From: Lotus japonicus
Lineage: Eukaryota; Streptophyta; Magnoliopsida; Fabales; Fabaceae
Reading direction: 5' to 3'
DNA length: 64,000 nt
Assembly (NCBI RefSeq): GCF_012489685.1
Contig: NC_080042.1
Coordinates: 63,783,633-63,847,632, forward strand
The notes beneath the pieces were generated by a model that worked only from the letters and a program-made list of their open reading frames with translations, was not told the DNA's origin and did not search any database. How positions within the stretch are numbered: the first letter of the stretch is position 1; each line of letters starts with the position of its first letter. Of this stretch, positions 12,301 to 23,022 are shown in pieces. A program made the translations under genes and the position numbers.

Positions 12301-12437
12301 AACAACGCCACATTCCTCGAGCAATTCCTGAACTTTCTACTTCATTAATCTTTCTCAAATATCAAACTCCTGTCACACTTACACTGATTCCACGCGTGAG
12401 TCGGAAATTAACTTGTTCTGAAAATCCGGGTCTTACA
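9312..12437 (-). repeat. 5' LTR of the gypsy element (3126 bp)
   Basis: Near-identical partner of 2877-6031; the main length difference is one 25-bp array unit plus a shorter TA run. Substitutions are scattered (for example cccgtcac/ctcgtcac, gcttggcag/gcctggcag, gacgtcag/ggcgtcag). As the 5' LTR it would supply the promoter, but no clear TATA start could be assigned among many AT-rich stretches. Confidence 0.9.
10342..10692. repeat. LTR satellite array, 19-bp and 25-bp units (second LTR)
   Basis: Same core as the array at 3911-4286. The order is S L L S L L S L S L S L S S L, then a partial unit; one unit carries cccgaatg. The order differs from the other LTR although flanking LTR sequence is nearly identical. 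The array has therefore changed by unit gain, loss or exchange since insertion. Confidence 0.9.
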
Positions 12438-12567
12438 GAACCTGAAGCTCCGTCGTGAGTCGTGACCACTAGGACTATCACCGCACGATCCCTCCATTAT
12501 CCACCACCTCAAGAGAGAGTTATTCATACCAGATTCTCACGTCCAAACAATTGGTGCAGGTTGTGAG
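12438..12567 (+). mobile_element. 3' part of the older LTR and its leader
   Basis: It starts with the second copy of the gypsy target duplication (gaacc) and continues the LTR-like sequence left off at 2876. Near its end, caattggtgcaggttgtgag could be the LTR end plus primer-binding area of a Tat-like element. That assignment is tentative. It is cut at 12567 by the CACTA element (target duplication gag, 12565-12567). Confidence 0.45.
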
Positions 12568-12735
12568 CACTACTACAGAAATGGCCTATGGCCACGCCCC
12601 AATTGCCATGGTTATAGGCGGAACCGTGGCAATAGCTCAATTGCCACGGTTATAGGCGGAACCGTGGCAAAAGGAGGAAATATTTTATTATTTTTTGGAG
12701 GGACCGTGGCAATAGGGGTTATAAGCTACCCAAAT
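12568..12735. repeat. Left subterminal repeats of the CACTA element
   Basis: aattgccatggttataggcg and aattgccacggttataggcg are each followed by the inverted ggaaccgtggcaa, giving small hairpins. A further ggaccgtggcaatagg lies near 12710. These are candidate transposase-binding repeats. Confidence 0.8.
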
Positions 12736-12824
12736 TTTAATTTTTTTTCTCTCACTAACCCTAGCTGCGCCAATCTTTTCCCTTTTCCCTCTCAGTCTCT
12801 ACTGTTCTCGCACTCTCGCATCAG

Positions 12825-13140
12825 CGAATCCTCCATGGACGCGTCAAACAGGAACATCGACCGTCTCGAGAACCGCTTCAGGCTTCGGCGACGCTTCTTC
12901 TTCGAGCGAGAGAAAGAGTGGCGGCAGTGGTGTTTGGGGTTTGGGTTTCGAACGACTGTGGTGATGGCTATTTGGGTGATGGTGGTGTGAATGGAGGAGC
13001 GATTTGGGTGATGGTGGTGCGAATGGAGGAGGGGAAGTGGAGCCCAGCTTCAGATTGAGAAGGGAAAGTGGTTGTGGTGGCGTTTAGGGAGAGGAAGAGT
13101 GGCGGCAGTGGTGTTTGGGGTTTGGGTTTCGAAGGTCAAT
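12825..13140 (+). other. GC-richer exon-like block with an internal duplication
   Basis: This stretch is richer in coding-like sequence than its surroundings. The block agagtggcggcagtggtgt plus ttggggtttgggtttcga occurs at about 12914 and again at about 13098. A frame from 12835 starts MDASNRNIDRLENRFRLRRR but runs into the duplication and stops at 12990. It could be captured 5' gene sequence; no family is recognised. Confidence 0.3.
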
Positions 13141-13792
13141 GGTGATTTGGGGGTTTGAAGGTCAGTGAAGAGGGTTTGAGGAGAGGATACAGGAAGGAGG
13201 AGACAGAATGGGTGTGGGTTTGAAGATCTGGGTTCTTAAATTTGGGTTTTTCAGGTTGAATGTTATTGATTTCTAACTTGTGTGCTCTTATTGAGTGTTA
13301 CTTTGTTTAAATTGTGAGATGTTGAATGATCTGGGTTTATTTTAAGATTCACTCATCTTTCACGCAGAGTGAGGGAACCCTAGTCCGCGCCGTCTCTCTT
13401 CATCGAGCCCTGGTTCCGTGCAGCCATCACCGCGTCTCTGAGAACCCTAGTTTCTTTTGCTGTTTCATGTGCTTTTGTAATTTACGAAATCCTGGTATCT
13501 TGAGTGTATCTATTGGAAGAAGCATTCTGCATTTTTATCATCTGTTTTTTGGGTTATGCTCTGACTGAATTATTACCTACAGGTGTTGTCTGCTCTCAAC
13601 CTATACAGATTTGTATTGATGACAGAATCTTCAGGTATGTAAAATCAATGAAATCTCAAATAAAGCAATAAAAAGTGCCATGAAACAAATATTTCAAAAA
13701 CTTAAAGCTGTTGGGTGAAGACACATGAGTGATTTTAGATTATATTTAAAACATGCTGATAGGTTGAGTCTTAAAGATAGACATAAGGTGTA

Positions 13793-14101
13793 TGTTAGGC
13801 ACCAGAATAAGTAAAATGGCCAACTAATTGTTAGTTAGTACTTTTTGTTTTTGTTGTTAGTTAGGATTTAGGAATACTCTTTTAGTATAAATAAAATTAG
13901 AGGTGTGCTGCTGAAGTTAGTTTTTGGGAAGTTGGTAGTTGGAGGCACTGATTCATCAGGAATCAGTTACATCTTTCACATAAACTTATTCTCTCTTTCA
14001 ATAGATAATACATCTCTCAATTCAGAATCACATTGATTCTGGGCAATTCTTTTCTTCTGAATCAGTGTTCTTCTTTCTCTCTTGCATTACTAGTTCTAAC
14101 A
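13793..14101. mobile_element. Putative solo LTR inside the CACTA element
   Basis: It begins tgttaggcaccag and ends tagttctaaca, so the ends form a short inverted repeat with tg...ca. A TATA-like tataaataaaatta lies near 13890. The flanks gtgta and catgc do not match, so no target duplication supports it. Its ends resemble those of the better-supported solo LTR at 33460-33853. Confidence 0.4.
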
Positions 14102-14599
14102 CATGCCCTCTCACTCAAGAGCTTATTGGGTTTGAAGCATGGACAATATACAACCTCACCTAGCTTATGCTGAAATTCAAACTTTTTATTAGAATAATGG
14201 GTAACAAGGATTGAACTCTAGACCACTTATTCATAGAGGTTATGATACTATGCCATGAATCAAATATCCCAAAGCTTAAGCTTTTGGGTGAAGAAGACAC
14301 ATGAATGATTTTATATTATATTTATAACAAAAAGAATTGGGAAAAATTACATAATAGGACTTCTTATATTAAATTTCAAGGATTTGGAAGATGAAAAACA
14401 AGCTTTTGTGTTAATGATCCTCTTGAATGACTAGCTGTGTTCCTGAACAGAAACATGTTTACCTAGAATTTTCTTTTGTGAGTGTCCCTGAAAAGTTTGA
14501 ACTAGTTACATCTTTGTAGTGGTTTAATAATTGGTAGTTGCTAAACATAATCTAAATTAAAGTCTATTTATGAAGGTTTTGCAATTGCTTTTATAACAG

Positions 14600-15274
14600 G
14601 AAAGACAAACTGCACTGGTGTCCTATCAAGGAACACTTTGTTGAAGGCCTTCAATGAATGGTTGCTTCCTTTGCGGACCTTAGTGACAGGTATATTGGCA
14701 GAGAACAAGAATGATTATGATCAGCTTGCAGTTGACACTTTATGCACAATAAATCCACTTTAGTTGGTGTTGTACCGGTGCATTGAGCTTGTAGAAGATA
14801 AGATAAAGGAAGCCACATAGGCTATCCTACTGGCCAAAACTTTTATCGCTTGCTTCTTTTCAGTATCCCGTAATTTATGATTCTGCTTTTACTATTTATT
14901 GCTTGCTTCTTTTCTATCGAGATAGTTTCTTTGATTCTCTCACTGGATTGGATTTAAGAGATAATGACAATAGGATCATAATCAAGTTTATGATAATCAC
15001 CCGTTGAAGCTGCTTGTAAAGGGTTTCCTGCAGACAGAGTCATGGAATAAAAGGGTAATGTTCTGAGTCCTTGAATGATTATTGAAATTTTGAGCTGCAA
15101 TCTGTATGGCTCTTCTTTGTTGTTTTCCCACCTCAGAATTGACTTCAATTACCACACTAACACTTGTAGTCTAGGAACTGCTTTGGCTCTTATGAAGCAG
15201 TAGCATGGTGCGAACATGCTTTTGGTGCGAACCGGCCAGTGTTTCCTCCTCAATGGTTTCATTTTCTTAGGAAG
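14600..15274 (+). pseudogene. Host-gene exon fragments captured by the CACTA element
   Basis: Three coding-like blocks have plausible splice borders. Block 1 follows ataacag at 14600 and reads KTNCTGVLSRNTLL, then EWLLPLRTLVTGI and QLAVDTLCTINP, with in-frame TAG at 14761 and 14818. Block 2 (about 14953-15054) reads DNHPLKLLVKGFLQTESWNK after a one-base shift and ends at a GT donor. Block 3 (15175-15274) follows a tag acceptor, reads NCFGSYEAVAWCEHAFGANR and VFPPQWFHFLRK without stops, and ends at a GT donor. The protein is helical and Trp/Leu-rich, like a large conserved host protein; I do not recognise the family. It is broken and not translatable as one protein. Confidence 0.55.
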
Positions 15275-15647
15275 GTATTTTATTTCTTTCTTCCCTCATC
15301 TCTTCTTCACTTTATGCAATCTGCATCATACTAATTCCTTTTATTTTTCTACTTCATAATATTAATCAACTACTAATTTTCCAAATCATCTTTTGCAATC
15401 CAATCAATGTCAACGTTGGTTACAAGGAGATGTTAAGTTACTACTAATAACAGGATCATTGTTGTCTGCCTGGGCTTTTTTAAACAGTGATGGAAAGGAA
15501 TTGGAGGATTTTTAGGGTTGATTGAACTCAACAACACTACATTTTAGGCTATTCTACTTCCCTAGTCATATGTTGCACTTCTTGTTTCTTTTGTTGCTAC
15601 TACCTTGTATATACTATCACCTTGATCCAACCTTTAGCTGTGTTTGT

Positions 15648-15968
15648 AAAATTTAAGGGAAGGATTTCAACTCTTTTAACATCTTATCTCAGGCGATGCA
15701 TAAGTAAATAGTTCAAAATAGTTTAGAATAGAAACTTCTTTGTCATAATCTCCAACCTGAAATTTCACCTTCACTCTACTTGTTTTGTATATGTTTCAGG
15801 GAAGCCCTTACTTGGTACTCTACTAGATGCATATAGAAGTAGCTTGCAAAATTTAAGGGAAGGATTTCAACTCTTTTAATATCTTATCTCAGGCTCAACC
15901 TGAAATTTCACCTTCACTCTACTTGTTTTGTATATGTTTCAGGGAAGCCCTTACTTGGTACTCTACTA
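15648..15968. repeat. Interspersed direct duplication within the CACTA element
   Basis: The block aaaatttaagggaaggattt starts near 15648 and again near 15848. The block ctgaaatttcaccttcactc through ggtactctacta occurs near 15758 and 15901. A further pair, ggcttgaagcttcttatatg-like, lies near 16078 and 16118. The copies are almost identical, so these duplications are recent. Confidence 0.75.
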
Positions 15969-16551
15969 AATTCAGTCACATCTTTTGGTTTCTAATTAGA
16001 AGAAATTCAGTTACATCTTGATTAGAAAGACTAAATTGCATCCACTCATCTTGATTGAAGAAGGATATATAACAAACTGGCTTTGAAGCTTCTTATATGA
16101 AGAGGTGAGTTTTTAACTGGCTTGAAGCTTCTTATATGAAGAGGTGGTTTTTTGTCTACTTCATTGCATTCTCATATTTGGCCAGGACTTTCCATGATAT
16201 TGGCCCTAGAGTAGTTTTTATAGCTCACTTGAGAGAGTATGTTCTCAAGAACAATTAGTTATTAATATTATTAGTATTGTTTTGGACAAATTAGTGAAGT
16301 GGGTTCAGTATTGTTATTCTCTTGGCTGGAATATTTGAATGTAGGTTCTCTTGGCTGTAATATGTGAATGTTGTTGTTCTCAACATGTGATTTTTTGCAA
16401 GTTTATTTTTCTTGTATTTTTTCTTGCTTATGGGTTCAAACACCCCTCCCCTCCTATTTAAAATGCACTGCAATTTATGTACAGACCATATCAAATAAAA
16501 AAAAAATCCAAAAAGGGCATATTTTGTATACAATATTTGCCAAAATAGAGA

Positions 16552-16849
16552 CACATATTGCCACGGTTCCTCCCTGGCCCGTGGCAATAGAGGTCATATA
16601 TTGCCACGGTTCCTCCCTGGCCCGTGGCAATAGAGGTCATCTATTGCCACGGTTCCTCCTTGGACCGTGGCAACAGATGCCACATATTGCCACGGTTTCC
16701 CTTTTCCAACTGTGGCAACAGCGAATCAATTGTCACGGTTCGAAGTTCAACCGTGGCAATTGAGCAATTGCCACGGGAGCTATTGCCACGGTTCAACCGT
16801 GGCAAAAGGGCGGGTTTAACCGTGGCGATAAGCCTTTTCTGTAGTAGTG
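16552..16849. repeat. Right subterminal repeats of the CACTA element
   Basis: Three tandem units of about 42-43 bp, each built as attgccacggtt, loop, cccgtggcaatag. Two degenerate units and a final run of ttgccacgg inverted pairs follow, up to the terminus at 16849. The paired motifs would form a series of hairpins. Apparent frames across this array are not genes. Confidence 0.85.
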
Positions 16850-17057
16850 GAGGAATCCATGAATGAACTCCAAGATAACATCAAATCAATCCAACTAGGA
16901 TAGGAAGTGCTTAATCACAAAGGTTCACATGCAAAAGCAACAACAATATGAAGAAGAATCACCTGATGTAAACAATTCAGCAGAGGATCTTTCTCAGAGC
17001 ATATCATCTCAAAGAGAACCAGTTGTGGAAGAGCATGTAGAGGAGCATGCAGAATAA
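16850..17057 (+). pseudogene. gag start of the older LTR element (fragment)
   Basis: Directly after the CACTA target duplication, the plus strand reads MNELQDNIKSIQLG with a stop. After a frame change, 16929-17057 reads MQKQQQYEEESPDV and on to EEHVEEHAE before TAA. Acidic, Gln-rich N-termini of this kind occur in gag of Tat/Ogre-type elements. Together with the LTR pieces to the left it fits an old plus-strand element truncated near 17.1 kb. No zinc knuckle or pol is present. Confidence 0.35.
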
Positions 17058-17574
17058 AAGCTACTCATAATGGAGGGGAGGAGGTTGTGCGCATTGAAAA
17101 AATTAATACATTCTTCTTAAATCCCAACGCAAAACGAATGAGTGGAGTGGTAAGATAGAGTATCGATATTTTTCTAATTTGCCCGTGAAGTTATAACCTC
17201 ATCCTAGATGAACCAATAAGTTTATGTATAAAAGTTCAAATAAAAAGTGTTTAATTTTTTAATTCACTTATCTTAAACATGGAAGTTCCACTTAAAATGG
17301 GGTTAAAGGGTAAGTTAGAAGATCCCTAAAATTTTAGACAAACCCTAAAACTAATTGTTGTTTAGTATGTTTAATTCTTTTTCATTGAAAGTTTTTCTTA
17401 AACAAGTTCAATGGTTCAGCGTTTTAGTAACTTTTGATCAAATTTACATTTAGCAACTTTTACACACTTACAGCAAATGAAAAGTTTATTTTCCCTCAAC
17501 AAAAAAATTGTGATGTCGCCCTAACAAATCCAATGGGCAGCTACATCAGATATTTTGTACACTATTTTATATTA

Positions 17575-18260
17575 GGTTTAAATACTCTGTAGGTCCCTGA
17601 AATTGTCTGTCGTACGAAAATAAGTCCCTAAGTTTTTTTTTTCCGATTCCGAATCCCTGGAAATTTATTTTTAATCAGAATAAGTCCCTACTCGTGTTTC
17701 CAGCCTATGTGACTCAATTTTTGCTAAGTCATTTATTCCCGTGACTTTTCTATTTTTTTTAAATACACATGGATTAAAAAAATAAAATTAAAAAATAAAA
17801 TTTCAAATTAAAATATTATTAACCTAATTAACCCTAAATCTAATTAACCCTAAATCCCTAAAAAGATTTTAATTTTAAATTTAAATGTTTAAATTTAAAA
17901 TTAAAATTTTATTAACCTAATTAACCCTAAATTCCTAAATCCCTAAATGTTTAAATTTAAAATTAAAATCTTATTAACCTAATTAACCCTAAATCTAATT
18001 AACCCTAAATCCCTAAAATGATTTTAATTTTAAATTTAAATGTTTAATTTTATTTTTTTAATCCATGTGGATTTAAAAAAAATAGAAAAGCCACGTGGAA
18101 TAAATGACTCAGCAAAAATTGTGCCACATAGGCTGGAAACACGAGTAGGGACTTATTCTGATTAAAAAAAATTCTAGGGATTCAGAATCGGAAAAAAAAA
18201 ATTTCAGGGACTTATTTTCGTACGGTAGACAATTTCAGGAACCTACAGAGTATTTAAGCC
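17575..18260. mobile_element. Mutator-like foldback element, 9-bp target duplication, empty site known
   Basis: The left end ggtttaaatactctgtaggt pairs with the reverse-complemented right end ggcttaaatactctgtaggt, and the pairing continues inward for more than 100 bases. The exact duplication tttatatta lies at 17566-17574 and 18261-18269. The paralogous flank of MATE B near 22895-22910 reads cactattctatattatcaag without the element, so the empty site is in this window. The interior holds repeated taaccctaaat and aaatttaaa motifs between about 17820 and 18050. Confidence 0.88.
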
Positions 18261-18546
18261 TTTATATTATCAAGATCATATTATCCTTTCAATCATGTGT
18301 AATTGGATTACACTTCTCTATCTAAAGTGTAAGAACTCATTGCTTTGCCCCGAAAAATGCTACCAACACTCATAGTTACACTCTATTTTAAACACTTCCT
18401 CTATTATTGGTTAAAATTCATATAGGTCCCAACAAATTTGGAGTGTGACCCATATAGAGTGAAAGGGTGCTAGTAGCACTGCACTTCATCCAAATAGAAT
18501 ACAATTTATGCAGAATGTGTGTATCTGCAGCAGAGATATTGAAACT

Positions 18547-21221
18547 TCATGAAGTTAAGAGCTCTGGTGTTATTGAGTCATAGATTCTATCAGTGGCCTT
18601 CTTTGCCTGTATGAGGAGTCAGAAAAGTAAGACATGTCAGTACCTGCATTACAAAAATGAAGGATGTGATGAAAGAGATTGCAGAGAAAAAATTGTAAGG
18701 ATTCACCTGTTTCTCCCAATCAGTACGTATAGTAATGATCACTAGAGAAAGTAGTTGAACAATGAGTGCACATATGATCCCAAGCCACAACCCCTACATA
18801 AAATATTTATCGGAATCTTTGTAAAACTGACCATTAATCTCAAACTCTCAAGCTATGCTACAAATGAGTAAACTATTTTATTACCTTGCCACCAAGATGC
18901 AATACAAAAGCTAACACAATAGATGATGGAATTCCAACTAAATAGTATGACCCCAGATTCACAAATGCGCCAATTTTCTGCAAACCACATCCTCTAGCTG
19001 TTCCTGTATTATAGTTGACATAGTGAAGAAATAAGATCACTTGTAATAGTTGAATAAGATATCAAATTCAAACACCATTCAGATTGCAGTATTAAATCAT
19101 CTACTTCATAGCTCCAATGCAGACAATAAATGAAATTGAAGGGAAATAGGAATAGAGAACCTGAAAGAACGCTCTGGAGTGCATCCAAAAAGTGGGAAGT
19201 TGCAAGAATTGGCATCATAGTTGCTACATATTTTACCACTTCTACTTCATTACTATATGCATAGCCCCAGATATTACGTATTAGTATCAACACAGTCGCA
19301 ACTATGATACCCTCGAAAATGGCTAGGACTGAGACAACACGCACTGCTAAACGTGCAGCACGTGTATGACCAGCTCCAAGTTCATTCGAGACCCGGATGC
19401 TGCATGAATATCATGCAAAGCATTAATGTAAACCAAATCAAGGGGGGAAATGAAAAAAACAAAATTAGGAAGAAACAGAATGTCTGATTGATGTAGGCTT
19501 AAATAAAATGGTGAGCTTGCTAAAGGGAAATTCTTACCTTATAGCAGCAGCTAGTCCAAAGGGAATCATCACAACAGATGTTGTTGTATTCAAGCTGCAT
19601 AAAAGCCCACAAGTCACCGAAAACATGTTGATGAAAATATGAAACAAAAGTGAAAAGCATCCGAAATATTAAATGAAACCAACCAGATAGAAAGCACTGA
19701 TGTTTCCAGTTTTGGATTTGAAAGAAGACCAGAAAGGAGAACCATCATTTCAAAAGACCACACTTCCAAGCTGTTCACCATAATAATGATAGTAAAAATT
19801 GGAAACCGTATTAAGATGTTATTAAGAAATGAATGAGTATTATTAAGAAAAATAACAACTAATAAGTAATAACACAGTAAGTACATATTGGTCTATTATA
19901 TGTAGGTTATATTGAAGTATGCTAGAATGAAATTACCAAATCATAGCAGCTGAAGGAATGGCAAGCCTCAGGAATGTGGGGATGTTGTGCAGTGCCTCTT
20001 TGGAAAATCCATTCCAAGTTTTCTTACATGAAGGAGAAAACTTGACATAGAGTGTGAGTATGGTAACATTCAGCCAGTAAGATATAGAATTTGCTATGGC
20101 AGCTCCTCGGTACCCTAATCCAGACTTGAATACCATAATCCAACAAAAAAGAATGTGTAGTAAAGTTGTCACTCCTGAGCTGAGCATCATTGGAAATACA
20201 ATATTTTGGGTTTGTAAGAATCTATTTAGGCACTGCAAAAGACCATAACCAAAAAGGCTTGGAACCATTAACTTAGCATATTCCCCAGCTGCTGCAGATA
20301 TCTCAGGATCTTGGCCAAGGAAAACAAGAATGAATCTTGTATTTGCCCAAATAACTGCTACTGGAATGCTTACAACTGTAAGAACGACCATGGCCCTCTG
20401 CATGTATATGCCTAAATTCTGATACTGCTTTGCTCCATATGACTGGCCACATAAGGTGTCCAAGGCACTTGCCATTCCTGTCTGTTTTAACCAATAATCA
20501 TCAGAGAAACAATAAAATAACTGTGATCACATTTCATTGCGTGCCTACTTATTAGTTGTTTCCTTGAAAAGATAAGTTTGCAATTTGTAGGGTAAACATT
20601 ATACACTTCACACACTGACAGACTGACACTCACAATAATTGATATTAGTTCAGCTTAGCTGCTTTATTTTAAACTAATTGTATTGAATTTATATATATTT
20701 CTCTGACAGTTCTTAGTTCCAAAATGTTAATGATCTTCAAAATTAAGCAAACAAAATAATAAAGGAAAACTTTATAAAGCACATCATCTTTTTATTACAT
20801 TCTATGAAAAAAAAGACTTGCATGTAATAAGCGAGTGTAGAAATTGAGTGTATAAACTCAATGTAAGACTAGATTCTATCAAGAATAAATAGTGCTCAGA
20901 GCTATATATAACCTTTCACAACCGACCAACACAGAACTGAGATTCTTATTCATTAAAAAGGGTACTATACTACAAGCTATCAATCTGAAAGGGGAGTTTA
21001 AGGAAAACCGAACTCACCAATAAAGTGAAACCTGTCACTGATGCAAAAGAAGTGGCCATGGAAGCACCTGAGAGATCCAACTCACTGAGATGTCCAACAA
21101 ACATGACAGATATAACATTTAGGAAATAATTTAGGAGGCCCACAGCTATTAAAGGTCCTGCTAGCCATAACTGTTTCTTCACTTCTTCAAGAACTTCTGT
21201 TCTTTCTGTTGCCCTTGACAT
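18547..21221 (-). CDS. MATE efflux transporter A (DETOXIFICATION family), 8 exons
   Basis: Predicted exons, 5' to 3': 21221-21018, 20481-19937, 19770-19684, 19594-19538, 19399-19161, 19003-18885, 18793-18707, 18606-18547. All have GT-AG borders, and the phases join into 466 codons with TGA at 18547. MATE proteins are 12-helix proton- or sodium-coupled exporters of organic compounds in plasma or vacuolar membranes. Family signatures are QLWLAGPL and MFVGHLSE (helix 1), [19 protein letters not shown] (exon 2), [28 protein letters not shown] and RVSNELGAG. Compared with copy C, the first 30-odd residues are missing: homology stops at the chosen ATG ([12 protein letters not shown]), where a tandem repeat begins. 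The protein is about 20 residues shorter than its paralogs but keeps all membrane segments. Substrate is unknown. Confidence 0.8.
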
Positions 21222-21224
21222 AGT

Positions 21225-22125
21225 TTGCAGCCTTAAGGACTAATTCTATGTGAAGTTTGGTGAACAAGTTAACATAGGATTAATAAACAAATCTGTTATT
21301 TTGTTTTGTGAACAAGTTCCTTTAAGAAATTACTTTTTGAAAAATTGAATGGATGTAGAATTTTAAAAAAGAACAATTGAACAAGTTAACATATGTGAAG
21401 TTGAATGAACAGTATAGGATAACATATCTTTATTTTGTTTTGTGAACAAGTGCCTTTTAAAAATTAGAATGGCTTTTGAGAATGCTTAAATTGATCAATT
21501 TGATTTGCCAAGTTTTGCTAGCTGCCTTAAGGGACTAATTCTATTTGAAGTTTGGTGAACAAGTTAATATAGGATAAACAAATCTGTTATTACTCTTAAA
21601 ATATTAGAATGTCTGTTGAGGATGCTTAAATTGATCAATTTGATTTGTCAGGTTTTTCTTTGCTGCCTTGGACTAACTCTATGTGACGTTTGGTGAACAA
21701 GTTAATGTAGGATAAACACATCTGTTAATTATATTTTTTTTTTGGGTGAAAAAGTGTCTTTTAAAATGAGTTTTATAAAATTAGAATGGATGTTTAAATG
21801 CTTAAATTGATCAATTCGATTTGTCAAGTTTTGCTTGCTGCCTCAAGGGACTAATTCTATGTGAAGTTTAGTGAACAAGTTAATATAGGATAAACAAACT
21901 TATTATTTTGTTTTATGAGCATGTGCCTTTTAACAAATTAGAATTGATGTTGAGAATGTTTAAATTGATCAATTTGATTTCTCAAGTTTTTCTTGCTGCC
22001 TCAAGGGATTAATTCTATATGAAGTTTGGTGAACAGGTTGATATAGAATAATCAATACCAATAAACTTTATTTTGTGAACAAGCAAGTGCCTTTCAAAAT
22101 GACTTCTTACAAATTAGAGCCATTG
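21225..22125. repeat. Tandem repeat of about 140-290-bp units upstream of MATE A
   Basis: At least five imperfect units. Each contains ggactaattctatgtgaagt, ttggtgaacaagttaa, a tttgtgaacaagtgcctttt-like piece and gcttaaattgatcaatttga. Units begin near 21232, 21530, 21665, 21838 and 21996. The first unit abuts the truncated 5' end of MATE A exon 1, so the array occupies the place of its normal N-terminal coding sequence and promoter. Confidence 0.8.
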
Positions 22126-23000
22126 ATTAGTAATAAATTAGAGAAAATGTGAAGGGAGTTTATATTTTCTTTCTATGAGTGGGTTAAGGAACCTTTTGCT
22201 TGCTTGAAATCTATACTAAGTGGTTCCCTCACCAATGTTGGTTGAATATTTGTACAGATTTTGGGTTAGTTGCTAAGTATTTTCAGGAGGGTTAGGTATA
22301 GCGGAGTATTATTACGTAGCAGATATTTTAGAGGCATTTTGTTATGCTTCAGATGCTGTCAAAGTCCCAGATGGAAATCTATTTTGTTGGCTATGTCAGA
22401 TCTTAAGTGTTCTGCTGACAGGGGAGTCTAACTTGGTGGTTGCAGAATTGAGTGCAAGGAAACATAATATACTCAATATCATGCCCAGTATGTTGTCTGT
22501 GCTCAATGTTGTAAGGTGAAGTGATGGATCCGGAGGACTTTGTGTACTTTCAACATTTGATTCAACAGAGTTAATAACAAACACTTCATTATACTCATAT
22601 GATGACTCTTCTAAGACAAGGTTAAGTTTTCACAGTGTTCTTTATGTATTCATATTATAATAAATGTTGTAGAGTTTTTAAGACCACTGTCATAAAATAT
22701 TAATCCAACTAAAAATATTAATAAACTTGTGTAATCATACAATATTGTATCTAGTATAAAACCAATTCAGATAATGACTGACTTTTACACACTTACAGTA
22801 CACCAAAATCTTCTTTTCCCTTGATAAAATTTGAGATGTCCCCCAACAAATCCAATGGCCAGCTACATCATATATTGTACACTATTCTATATTATCAAGA
22901 TCTATCATTTAGACCATGTAAAACTGGACCTACACTTTCTACCTCAAAGACTTAAACAAAACTCATTGCTTTCGTCCAAATAGACTTTATTCAGAATGCG
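22126..23000. other. Spacer between MATE A and MATE B
   Basis: No recognisable gene. From about 22780 the sequence is the 3' flank of MATE B and is paralogous to the flank of MATE A at 17450-17575. Confidence 0.5.
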
Positions 23001-23022
23001 TATCTGCAGAGATATTGCAGCT

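Larger units (their letters stand above)
2877..12437 (-). mobile_element. Ty3/gypsy LTR retrotransposon with giant LTRs and deleted pol
   Basis: Two near-identical LTRs (2877-6031 and 9312-12437) start tgtaacaccccgatttcc and end gggtcttaca. The exact 5-bp target duplication gaacc lies at 2872-2876 and 12438-12442. On the minus strand the order is LTR, tRNA-Met primer site, gag remnant with zinc knuckles, about 2.2 kb of unrecognised sequence, a fused integrase remnant, purine tract, LTR. Protease, reverse transcriptase and RNase H are absent, so it must have moved with proteins made elsewhere. By eye the LTRs differ by about a dozen substitutions over 3.1 kb plus array length, which implies a recent insertion. 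The integrase tail resembles the Tekay/Del chromovirus type. Confidence 0.9.
12568..16849. mobile_element. CACTA (En/Spm) transposon, non-autonomous, 4282 bp
   Basis: The left end is CACTACTACAGAAATGGC; the right end, reverse-complemented, is CACTACTACAGAAAAGGC. The 3-bp target duplication gag flanks both ends (12565-12567 and 16850-16852). Subterminal regions are packed with ttgccacgg in both orientations, the arrangement used by CACTA transposases for binding. No transposase-like frame is visible. The interior holds exon-like pieces of a host gene (14600-15274), a putative solo LTR (13793-14101) and local duplications. Confidence 0.92.

Noticed and set aside
12664..12990. 108-codon frame at the left end of the CACTA element
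   Set aside because: It starts in the subterminal hairpin repeats and its composition follows them; only the later part might be captured sequence, and no family fits.
16291..16866. Frames over the right CACTA subterminal region
   Set aside because: They are produced by the tandem hairpin units and overlap on both strands.
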